Made by a program: the position numbers and the translations under genes
Notes under the pieces: generated by a model
Database searches by the model: none
What the model was told of the DNA's origin: nothing
What the model saw: only the letters and a program-made list of their open reading frames with translations
Shown here: in pieces, positions 1 to 7,004 of the stretch
Position numbering within the stretch: position 1 is the first letter of the stretch
Layout: every line of letters begins with the position of its first letter
Assembly (NCBI GenBank): GCA_036378475.1
Contig: DASUWJ010000004.1
Location: 1-22,583, forward strand
From: 13-2-20CM-68-14 sp036378475
GTDB taxonomy: Bacteria > Actinomycetota > Thermoleophilia > Gaiellales > Gaiellaceae
Length of the DNA: 22,583 nucleotides
Direction of reading: 5' to 3'

Positions 1-990
1 GGCTCGCACACGCGCTTCCATCCGATCCTTCCCCGCTGCAGCGACGAGCGCGCCGCGAGCGAGATCCTCGATTCGAAGGCCGAGGTCGAGGCGCTGACCG
101 GGAGGCCGTGCCGGCATCTGGCGTTTCCGAACGGCTCCTACGGCGAGCGGGAGCTCCGGCTGGCGCGCCGGGCGGGCTACGTGTCGGCCCGGAGCTTCGA
201 CCCAGGCTGGAACGACTCCGGAACCGACCGCTACCGACTGCGCGCCTTCGGCGTTCCCGACGACTCGTCCGTCAATCGCCTCGCAGCGACGCTGGCCGGA
301 CTCGCGTTCGCGAAGCGTCCCCGGCGGGCCGACCCCGGGCGGATCGAGCACCTCCGGCGCGGCCTGCGGCGCCACGGCCTCTCCGGCACGGCCCTGATCG
401 CCGCGGCGGCGGCGCGAAAGCGGGTCTTCCTGCGCGAGGCCCACGTCTGGTATCGGCTCCCGCTCGGCGAGCCCACGGAGCTCGGGCTCGAGGGGCTCGA
501 GCTGATCCGACCCGGGAACTCGAATCCCGGGCTGCTGGCGGGCCTCCCCGGCGGTGGCCCGCTGAGCGCGCGCCGCAGGTTCGAGGCGCAAGGCGAGCCG
601 TGGGTGGCCTGCCTCGGCGGCGAGCCGGCCTTTCTCTGCTGGACCTACCCCGTGCGGGCTCCGTCGATCGCCTCCCCGGACGGCTGGCTGCCGTTGCCCC
701 CGGGCACGGTCTGTGTCGACGACGTCGTCACCGTCGCCGCCTTTCGCGGCCGCGGGATCGCCCCGGCCGCACTCGCGAAGATCGCGAGCAGCCTCGCCTC
801 CGCGGGCGCCGAGACGCTGATCGCGAAGGTCGAGACCCAGAATCACTCCTCCCGGCGCGCCTTCGAGAAGGCGGGGTTTCGCGCCGCGGCGGAGATGCGG
901 CTCGTCCGGGTCGGGCCCCGGACCCGGGTCGAGGTCTCGGGCGCCCCGGATCCACTCGCGCTCTTTCTCGCCGGGGAGCTCGCCCGCTAG
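1..990 (+). CDS. Polysaccharide deacetylase (NodB/CE4) fused to a GNAT acetyltransferase, 5' partial
   Basis: The reading frame is open from base 1 to the stop at 988-990, so the N-terminus lies outside the window; 329 residues are visible. Visible residues 1-60 look like the second half of a carbohydrate esterase 4 domain. They show a GSHTRFHP metal-binding motif (His-x3-His at residues 3 and 7) and an AFPNGSYGE segment like the later CE4 motif. After a linker, residues from about 130 onward look like a GNAT fold: CVDDVVTVAAF, then the acetyl-CoA-binding RGRGIA at about 249-254, then NHSSRRAFEKAGF. No stop or restart separates the two parts. CE4 enzymes remove N- or O-acetyl groups from glycans and GNATs transfer acyl groups from acyl-CoA. 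The substrate is unknown; the neighbours suggest a surface glycan. The gene converges on the GT2 gene with 7 bases between the stops. Confidence 0.8.
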   Translation, partial: GSHTRFHPILPRCSDERAASEILDSKAEVEALTGRPCRHLAFPNGSYGERELRLARRAGYVSARSFDPGWNDSGTDRYRLRAFGVPDDSSVNRLAATLAGLAFAKRPRRADPGRIEHLRRGLRRHGLSGTALIAAAAARKRVFLREAHVWYRLPLGEPTELGLEGLELIRPGNSNPGLLAGLPGGGPLSARRRFEAQGEPWVACLGGEPAFLCWTYPVRAPSIASPDGWLPLPPGTVCVDDVVTVAAFRGRGIAPAALAKIASSLASAGAETLIAKVETQNHSSRRAFEKAGFRAAAEMRLVRVGPRTRVEVSGAPDPLALFLAGELAR

Positions 991-997
991 CCCGCTC

Positions 998-1915
998 CTA
1001 GAGCGCGTCCAGATCCGGGAACGCCCGCGCGACGAGCTCGGGCGGGCGGATCCGCCAGAGGAGCGGCCAGGGCAGACGCCGGCGGAGGAGCGCACGGGTC
1101 CGCCGGGCCACGCTGTCGGGCGGCTCGGCCGCGAGGGAAGCTTCGATCGCGGCGATCCGCGCCGCCGCCTGCGCCCGGATCGGAGCGTGTACCGCCGGGT
1201 TCTCGGCGATCGCGCCGAGCGCGCGGCTCGCCGCCGTTCGGACCGCCAGATCGTCTGCCGAGATGGAGCCGGGGCGGTCGCGGTAGACGACGAGGTTCCC
1301 GGCTACCCGAACGCAAACGTGGCCCGCGGCCGCGATCCGCAGCCAGAGCCCGTAGTCCTCGGCGGGAACGGTGGCCGGATCGAAAAGGCCGACCTCGTCG
1401 AGCACGGTCCTGCGGACCGTTGCCGCGGAGGAGATGAAATTCCGCCGCACGAGCAGCGCCAGGAACGCTTCCGGATCGCGCGGGGCACGCGCCTCGGCGC
1501 CGCGCGGCGCCATCGCGGTACGCCTGCGAATGCGGCGGGTCGCCTCGTCCAGCACCCAGGCATCGGTGTAGACAAGTCCGGCCGCCGGGTCGCGTTCGAG
1601 GGCCGCGGCCATCGTCTCCAGGTAGCAGGGCAGCCAGAGATCGTCGCTGTCGAGGAAGCTGACGAGCGGCGCGGAGCCCGCCTCGATCGCGGCGTTCCGG
1701 GCGACCGCCGGGCCCGCGTTCTCCTGCCGCAGCAGCCGCAGGCGAGGATCGGAGTGGGCGGCGGCGCGCTCGGCCGTGGCATCCGTCGAGCCGTCGTCGA
1801 CGATAATCAGCTCGAAGTCAGAGACGCTCTGGGCGAGCACGGAGCGGATGGCGGCGCCGATCGTCGCCTCCGTGTTGAACGCCGGGATCACGACGGTGAA
1901 GCGGGGCGCGCTCAC
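998..1915 (-). CDS. Glycosyltransferase family 2
   Basis: A 305-residue protein with a GT-A fold signature. The N-terminus is FTVVIPAFNTEATIGAAIRS, followed by IIVDDGSTD for nucleotide binding. The metal-binding DxD equivalent is FLDSDDLW at residues 88-94. The later AEDYGLWLRIA resembles the GT2 ED-x-W-x-R-type acceptor or catalytic segment. No membrane segment is obvious, so it probably acts at the cytoplasmic face on a lipid-linked or nascent glycan. It starts with GTG, overlapping the TGA of the upstream GT4 gene as GTGA, so the two are almost certainly translated from one mRNA. It is the last gene of the five-gene minus-strand operon. Donor and acceptor cannot be read from the sequence. 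Confidence 0.9.
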   Translation of the reverse strand: MSAPRFTVVIPAFNTEATIGAAIRSVLAQSVSDFELIIVDDGSTDATAERAAAHSDPRLRLLRQENAGPAVARNAAIEAGSAPLVSFLDSDDLWLPCYLETMAAALERDPAAGLVYTDAWVLDEATRRIRRRTAMAPRGAEARAPRDPEAFLALLVRRNFISSAATVRRTVLDEVGLFDPATVPAEDYGLWLRIAAAGHVCVRVAGNLVVYRDRPGSISADDLAVRTAASRALGAIAENPAVHAPIRAQAAARIAAIEASLAAEPPDSVARRTRALLRRRLPWPLLWRIRPPELVARAFPDLDAL

Positions 1916-3099
1916 GGCTGCGGCCCCAGCGCGGTCTCGTAGGCCTCGAGCAGCGCTCGCTCCGAGTGCTCCCAGGCGAGCTCCTGTTCGACCCGCTCGC
2001 GGCCGATTCTCCCGCGGCGCTCACGCTCGGCCGGGTCATCGAGCAGTTGCCCGATCAGGGCCGCGAAGGCCCGCTCGTCGTTCGGCGGCGCGTAGAGCGC
2101 CGCCTCGCCGGCGGAGACGCGGGCCTCCCGCAGGTCGAACGAGACGAGCGGGCGGCCGATCGCCATGTACTCGACGATCTTGTTCATCGTCGAGACGTCG
2201 TTCAGCGGATTGAGCGGGTCCGGCGCGAGGCAGACGTCGGCAGTCGAGAGGTAGCGCCGGACATCCTCGTCGGGCAGGCGCCCGGTGAAGGTCACGAGCT
2301 CGTCGAGGCCGAGCTCGGCTCTCAGGCCGAGCATCGGCTCGATCTCGTCACCGGAGCCGATGAAGACCGCCCGCCAGTCCTGCCGCCAGTCGCGCAGGTG
2401 GGCGAGCGCCCGCAGCGCGTAGTCGATTCCGTCCTGGGGGCCCATCACCCCCAGATAGGCCAGGAGATGCGCCTTGCCCTCCTTCAGCGCCGGTGCGGGC
2501 GGCAGCGGGCGAAACCGGTCGAGCGCGGGCGTGCTGCGGACGACGAAGACGCGCCCTTCGGCCTTGGCGCCCCGTTCCAGCGCCTTCTCCCGGTAGCTGT
2601 CGTTCGTCGAGATGACGACGTCGGCCAAGCGGTAGGTGCAGCGCTCGAACAGGAGCAGCGTGCGGTAGACGAGGTTCTTCCCGCGCCCGAAACGGGACAG
2701 GTAGAGCTCCGGGATCAGATCGTGCTGGTCGTAGATGAACTTGGCGCCGCCGAGCTTGAAGGGGATGCCGACCAGGAAGAGGAGATCGGGCGGGTTGCAG
2801 GCCTGAACAACGTCGAAGGGACGCGCCGCGCGCGCGATCCGGAGCATCCGCCAGACCGCGGTCAGGTACTCGCGCAGGTAGCCCAGGCTGCTGCTCGCCC
2901 CGCGCAGCGCGTAGCGATGGATCTCGATCCCGTCGAGCCTGATGTAGGGCTCCATGTCGTAGCCGTCGCCGAGCGGACAGACGACGACGACCTCGTAGCC
3001 GGCTCGGGTGAGCGCCAGGCTCTCCTGCCAGACCCGCCGGTCGAGCGGGACCGACAGGTTTTCGACCAGGATCAGGACGCGCTTACCAGGCAACGCCAA
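1912..3099 (-). CDS. Glycosyltransferase family 4 (group 1)
   Basis: A 395-residue GT-B fold protein. The N-terminal domain starts RVLILVENLSVPLDRRVWQE, a pattern common in actinobacterial group 1 glycosyltransferases. The C-terminal domain carries DPLNPLNDVSTMNK followed by IVEYMAIGRPLVSFD, the nucleotide-sugar binding region of GT4 enzymes. The start is uncertain: TTG at 3099 gives the length listed, with a second TTG two codons later. Either start lies inside the 3' end of the dehydrogenase gene (17-base overlap from 3099), which supports translational coupling. The 3' end overlaps the GT2 start as GTGA. It probably transfers one sugar in assembly of the surface polysaccharide; the specificity is unknown. 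Confidence 0.9.
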   Translation of the reverse strand: MALPGKRVLILVENLSVPLDRRVWQESLALTRAGYEVVVVCPLGDGYDMEPYIRLDGIEIHRYALRGASSSLGYLREYLTAVWRMLRIARAARPFDVVQACNPPDLLFLVGIPFKLGGAKFIYDQHDLIPELYLSRFGRGKNLVYRTLLLFERCTYRLADVVISTNDSYREKALERGAKAEGRVFVVRSTPALDRFRPLPPAPALKEGKAHLLAYLGVMGPQDGIDYALRALAHLRDWRQDWRAVFIGSGDEIEPMLGLRAELGLDELVTFTGRLPDEDVRRYLSTADVCLAPDPLNPLNDVSTMNKIVEYMAIGRPLVSFDLREARVSAGEAALYAPPNDERAFAALIGQLLDDPAERERRGRIGRERVEQELAWEHSERALLEAYETALGPQP

Positions 3100-4399
3100 C
3101 GTATTCGGCCTGCCCGCGCAGTACGTCTGCGTCGGGCAGCCGCACCAGGTCGATCACGAGCCGTCCATCGGCACGGGCGATTGCCTCGACGACGGCCTGT
3201 TCCTTCGAGCCGACGACGCAGACCTCCGCGTGTGCCAGCACCTCGTCGGCCGAGTCGGCAAGCAGGTCGGCGAGGTGCGGTAGGTGTGTCTCGATGTAGG
3301 CGCGGTTCGCGCCGGTCAGCTGCGAGAGCGAGACGTACGGGTCATAGATCTTCAGCTCGTAGCCCTTGCCGAGCAGGCGCTCGCCGAGCTCGACGAGCGG
3401 ACTTTCCCGCAGATCATCCGTTCCCTGCTTGAAGGCGAGCCCGAAGAGGCCGACCCGGCGACGGCCCGAGTCGACGACGAGCTCGAGCGTGCGGCGCAGA
3501 TGCTCGTCGTTCGAGGCCAGGACGTGCTCGATGATCGGCAGCGAAAGACCGAGCCCGCGCGCGTGTCCGGCGAGGGCGCGGAGATCCTTCGGCAGACAGG
3601 AGCCACCGAAGGCGAAGCCCGGGGTCAGGTAGGCGGAGCTGATGTTGAGTTTCGTATCGGAGCGGAAGATCTCCATCACGCGATGGGAGTCGACCCCGAG
3701 CTCTCTCGCCAGTGCGCCGATCTCGTTCGCGAAGCCGACCTTGAGCCCGTGGAAGGCGTTGTCCACGTACTTCGCCAGCTCGGCGACCCGGATCGGGACC
3801 GAGAAGACGGGACAGTCGAGGCCGTCGTAGAGCGCGAGGACCTCGCGCGCCGAGCGCTCGTCGACGCCGCCGACGACGAGCTTGGGCGGCTCGAAGAAGT
3901 CGGCGACGCCGCTTCCCTCGCGCAGGAACTCCGGATTGACGGCGAGACCGAGCTCGGTGCCGGGCTCCCGGCCGGCGCCGCGCGTCAGGATCGGCTGCAA
4001 CACCTCCTCGCAGGTTCCGGGCAGCATTGTGCTGCGGAAGACGACCGTGAAGCGCCCTTTCCGCCCCGCGAGAGCCGCCCCGATCTGCTCGGCCGCCCGC
4101 TCGAGTGCCGCGGTCGAGAGCCGGCCGTGCGAGCCCGAGGGGGTGCCCACGCAAACGAGTGCGATCTCGGTCGCCTGGACGGCCTCGCCGGCATCCGTCG
4201 TTGCCCGCAGCGAACCGGCGGCGACGGTCTCGGCGATCAGTGCGTCGATCCGCTCCTCCAGCACCGGTGTCCGGCCGGCGGCGACCATCGCGACCTTCTC
4301 CGGATTGACGTCCACCCCCACCACCTGATGGCCCTCGTGGGCGAGGCAGGCGGCCGAGACGCAGCCGACGTAGCCAAGGCCGAAGACGCTGATCTTCAT
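3083..4399 (-). CDS. Nucleotide-sugar 6-dehydrogenase, AlgD-like (GDP-mannose or UDP-glucose)
   Basis: A 438-residue UDPG/GDP-mannose dehydrogenase family protein. It has an N-terminal NAD-binding Rossmann motif (VFGLGYVG, residues 5-12), VGTPSGSHG, NPEFLREG, and FAFGGSCLPKDLRAL with the catalytic Cys at residue 268. The C-terminal domain includes FKQGTDDLRESPLVELGERL. Length, the FAFGGSCLPKD context and the late GANRAYIETHLPHL segment resemble Pseudomonas AlgD (GDP-mannose 6-dehydrogenase) more than typical UDP-glucose dehydrogenases, but substrate cannot be proved from sequence. The reaction is an NAD-dependent four-electron oxidation of the sugar C6 to a uronate, so it supplies GDP-mannuronate or UDP-glucuronate. 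The ATG start overlaps the upstream GT4 stop as ATGA. Confidence 0.93.
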   Translation of the reverse strand: MKISVFGLGYVGCVSAACLAHEGHQVVGVDVNPEKVAMVAAGRTPVLEERIDALIAETVAAGSLRATTDAGEAVQATEIALVCVGTPSGSHGRLSTAALERAAEQIGAALAGRKGRFTVVFRSTMLPGTCEEVLQPILTRGAGREPGTELGLAVNPEFLREGSGVADFFEPPKLVVGGVDERSAREVLALYDGLDCPVFSVPIRVAELAKYVDNAFHGLKVGFANEIGALARELGVDSHRVMEIFRSDTKLNISSAYLTPGFAFGGSCLPKDLRALAGHARGLGLSLPIIEHVLASNDEHLRRTLELVVDSGRRRVGLFGLAFKQGTDDLRESPLVELGERLLGKGYELKIYDPYVSLSQLTGANRAYIETHLPHLADLLADSADEVLAHAEVCVVGSKEQAVVEAIARADGRLVIDLVRLPDADVLRGQAEYVGVAW

Positions 4400-5517
4400 C
4401 GCCCGGATTCTTCCTCTTCGGGGCCGGCGAGGATCCGGCGGTAGACCGCGCTCAGCACGGGCACGGAGGCCCGCTCGACGGCGGACTTCCGCGCGGCGGC
4501 GCTGGCCTGCTCGTAGCGGCGCTCGTCGCCGAGCAGTTCTTCGATCGCCGCCGCGAAGGCCGCGACGTCCCCGACCGGCAGAAGCCGGCCGCTTCGGCCG
4601 TCCTCGACCAGGTCGCGGAGCTCGCCGACGTCGCTGACGACGACGGGTAGACCTGATGCCAGCGCTTCGGTCATTGCCACAGACAACCCCTCGTATCGGC
4701 TCGTGAGCACGAACACCCGCCCCGAGCGGTACACGTGCTCAATGTCGGCCCGGAAGCCGAGAAAGTCAATCGAGCCGGCCAGGCCGCGGCGCTCGGCCTC
4801 GGCGACGAGCTCGTCTCGGAGCGGTCCGATACCGGCGACCGCGGCGCGCAGGCCCGGCCGCCGCGCCCGCAGGCGCTCGACGATGCCGATGAAGTCGTTC
4901 AGACGCTTGGTCGGGATCAGCTCGCCGACACTGACGAGGTCGTAGAGCGGCCGCGCGGAGGGATCGGGCCGGAAGCGCTCGACATCGACGGCCGGCGGCG
5001 TCACGAAGACCCGTGCCGGGTCGACCCCCCGGGCCACGAGCGCCTGCCGCGCCCGGTGGCCCATCGTGCAGACGGCGTCGCTGCGGCGAACGACGCCGAA
5101 GAGCCCGCGCTCGAGCGGGGGAACCGGCCGCGGCAAGCGGCCGAGCACGCTGTTGTCGGAGCGCCAGCCGCCGCCCGCCCATTCCACCTCACCCCCGATC
5201 ATGTGGTAGGCGGTGCGGGCGCCGGCGATCCGGCCGGCGACGAGGCCGTTGAGGCCGTGCGGCATGATGTTCCAGCTCAGCACCCAGTCGGGCCGCTGGC
5301 GGCGCGCCTCTCGCGCGCACAGCAAGAGCTTGCTGCCGGCTCGCCCGAGCGCCCGGCGCTCGGCCCGCGAGGGCACGACGGCCCGTAGCTTCGGGAGCTC
5401 CGGCGGCCGCTCGTCCGCGACGAGCACGAGCTCCTCGACCGTGGGTAGGGCGAGAATCGGCAGCAGGTGCGCCCGCAGCTGGTTCTCGTTCAGCGTCACC
5501 GTCGCCAGCAGCTTCAC
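4396..5517 (-). CDS. Glycosyltransferase family 4 (group 1)
   Basis: A 373-residue GT-B protein. The open frame continues upstream to 5769, but that extension is Arg/Pro/Ser-rich shadow of the lyase gene. I place the start at GTG 5517 (peptide VKLLATVTLNENQ), which has GGAG eight bases upstream and follows the lyase stop by 31 bases. The C-terminal nucleotide-sugar domain is clear: VSVGELIPTKRLNDFI, then DFLGFRADIEHVYRSG, then RYEGLSVAMTEALASGLPVV with the E-x7-E motif characteristic of retaining GT4 enzymes. It ends by overlapping the dehydrogenase start as ATGA. A cytoplasmic or membrane-peripheral role in polysaccharide assembly is likely. Confidence 0.9.
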   Translation of the reverse strand: MKLLATVTLNENQLRAHLLPILALPTVEELVLVADERPPELPKLRAVVPSRAERRALGRAGSKLLLCAREARRQRPDWVLSWNIMPHGLNGLVAGRIAGARTAYHMIGGEVEWAGGGWRSDNSVLGRLPRPVPPLERGLFGVVRRSDAVCTMGHRARQALVARGVDPARVFVTPPAVDVERFRPDPSARPLYDLVSVGELIPTKRLNDFIGIVERLRARRPGLRAAVAGIGPLRDELVAEAERRGLAGSIDFLGFRADIEHVYRSGRVFVLTSRYEGLSVAMTEALASGLPVVVSDVGELRDLVEDGRSGRLLPVGDVAAFAAAIEELLGDERRYEQASAAARKSAVERASVPVLSAVYRRILAGPEEEESGR

Positions 5518-5548
5518 GGCCGCCGCTCCGGCGAGACAGGAGTAGGGG

Positions 5549-6916
5549 CTAGCCGACGCTGGCGGCGAGCGCCTGGAAGCCGGCGTCGTTGCCGAAGGCG
5601 CTGCCCACGTCGCGCACGCTCGGCGCGCGCACGTAGCCGTCCTGGTAGAGCGTGTCGGAGAAGGACGCCGGCGAGCGGTACAGGCCCTCCTTCTGGTAGT
5701 TCGGCGAGGTGACACCGTTTTGCATCTGCATCGTCGGGCCGGCGGCGTCGAGCACCTTCGTGAAGGCACCGCTGCCGCCCAGGCGGTGCCAGACCGTCAT
5801 CGAACCGTTCGTCGCCGACCAGTGGACGTGCATCACGAAGTCGTGCCACGAGCCGCGATCGAGCGACGTCAGCGCGTAGTAGTGGCGCCGATCGACGCCG
5901 TCGCCCATCACGCCGGTATTCGTGCTCAGGTAGATCTGCTGGCCGAAGACCGTGAAGGCGAGCGGCGGCACGAAGGGCAGGTCGGAATGCCACTGGAGGA
6001 AGATCCCCCAGTCCGGCGAGACCCAGTCCGTCGCGAACATCGTCGACCACGCGTACCAATAGTCGTTCCCCTCGACTTCCTTGCTGCCGGTCCAGATCAC
6101 TTCGGTTCGTTCGCCGCTCGTCCCGTTGTACACGTCTCCGGGATTGACGGTGAAGCGGGCCGCGTAGGAACCCTGCCGGACGGGCGAGGTCACGATCGCG
6201 AACTGCCGGGAGACATCGCGGCCGAGGTCTGACTGCAGCCCCGTCCAGGGAGCCCAGGAACCGCTTTCCCAATCACCCCGAAAGACGGTGCTCGTCGACG
6301 TGTCGGGAGGAGGCGGTGGCGGCTGCGGGGTCGGAGGGGGAGCAGGCGACGGAGGAGGAGGCGGTGGCGGGGGGCTCGGCGGCGGCGGCGAGACGGGCGG
6401 CGCCGGCTTCGGGGGCGTAGCGGGCCGGCGCGTCAGGACGACCAGCCGCGGGCGGCAGGGTGCCGCCCGGCCGCAAAAGAGGAAGCCGCGCCGGCTCGCC
6501 GTCACGAGGGTGAAGACGAGCAGGCGGTTGTGCCGGACCGCGCCGGTGACGTCGAGGTGCGTCCAGCTGCCCGCGTGGGGCCATGAGCGGGCGATCAGGA
6601 ACATCTTCTCGCGACCGGCCAGGCGGACCTGCAGGCGCCGGTGGGCCCCGCCGTAGACGTAGAGTTCGAGCTCCGCCCGGACGACCCGCGAGCGCGAGAC
6701 GCCGGCCACCGTGAAGTCGAGTCGCCGGCGAAGCGCGGAGCCGAGGCTGACGTGCATCAGCGGTGCCCGCGGCGTTCCGAGCGGCGCGAGGACGCGGCTC
6801 TCGGTCGCGGCGTAGGCGTGCGCGGGGGCCAGGAGCGCAGCGACGAAGGGGACGAGCAGAAGGCGGCGGGCTCTCCTCACAGGGCGTGCATCGACGCGCT
6901 CGTGCGCCCGCGCCAT
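5549..6916 (-). CDS. Secreted polysaccharide lyase (heparin lyase I-like) with N-terminal beta domain and Pro-rich linker
   Basis: A 455-residue protein. Residues 13-36 form an Arg-rich n-region and hydrophobic core ending AYA, a plausible signal peptidase I site before residue 37. Residues about 37-165 form a beta-rich domain (ELELYVYGG, WTHLDVTGAV) resembling DNRLRE/CBM96-type carbohydrate-binding modules; this is tentative. Residues about 166-205 are a nearly pure Pro/Ser linker. Residues about 211-455 resemble the jelly-roll Polysacc_lyase (heparin lyase I) family: GERTEVIWTG, YWYAWSTMFATDW, GIFLQWHSDLP, SWHDFVMHVHWSATNG, KEGLYR. Such enzymes cleave uronic-acid glycans by beta-elimination outside the cell. 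The ATG at 6916 is used; GTG 6880 would give a shorter signal peptide. It is the first gene of the minus-strand operon. Confidence 0.83.
   Translation of the reverse strand: MARAHERVDARPVRRARRLLLVPFVAALLAPAHAYAATESRVLAPLGTPRAPLMHVSLGSALRRRLDFTVAGVSRSRVVRAELELYVYGGAHRRLQVRLAGREKMFLIARSWPHAGSWTHLDVTGAVRHNRLLVFTLVTASRRGFLFCGRAAPCRPRLVVLTRRPATPPKPAPPVSPPPPSPPPPPPPPSPAPPPTPQPPPPPPDTSTSTVFRGDWESGSWAPWTGLQSDLGRDVSRQFAIVTSPVRQGSYAARFTVNPGDVYNGTSGERTEVIWTGSKEVEGNDYWYAWSTMFATDWVSPDWGIFLQWHSDLPFVPPLAFTVFGQQIYLSTNTGVMGDGVDRRHYYALTSLDRGSWHDFVMHVHWSATNGSMTVWHRLGGSGAFTKVLDAAGPTMQMQNGVTSPNYQKEGLYRSPASFSDTLYQDGYVRAPSVRDVGSAFGNDAGFQALAASVG
6302..6421 (-). repeat. Low-complexity proline-rich coding tract
   Basis: About 40 codons of the lyase gene encode mostly proline with some Ser, Ala and Thr (runs such as PPPPSPPPPPPPP). 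On the plus strand this shows as G-rich triplet-like repeats. It reads as an extended interdomain linker, as found in secreted actinobacterial glycan enzymes, and is prone to length variation by slippage. Confidence 0.8.
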
Positions 6917-7004
6917 CCCCTAAAAGGCGTAATCCGTTTGGGGGATTCGAGGCCGCCCGCCCGTCTCCGGCCGGTCGGCAGCGGAAGCTGAGAAGCTTCT
7001 GGCG
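6917..7004. promoter_or_regulatory. Divergent intergenic region between lyase operon and heparinase operon
   Basis: This 88-base gap must hold the promoters of both the minus-strand lyase/glycosyltransferase operon and the plus-strand heparinase/asnB genes. It contains a short AT-richer patch near 6920-6945 and a perfect 10-base palindrome AGAAGCTTCT at about 6991-7000, just before the heparinase ATG. No convincing -35/-10 pair was found on either strand. Confidence 0.4.

Noticed and set aside
5518..5769. N-terminal extension of the second GT4 gene
   Set aside because: The 84 extra residues are Arg/Ser/Pro-rich, unlike any GT4, and overlap the lyase coding sequence. GTG 5517 with GGAG upstream matches the family start.
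6288..6430. G-rich tandem-like repeat that could be a CRISPR or satellite
   Set aside because: It is the codon pattern of the proline-rich linker; there are no regular repeat-spacer units.
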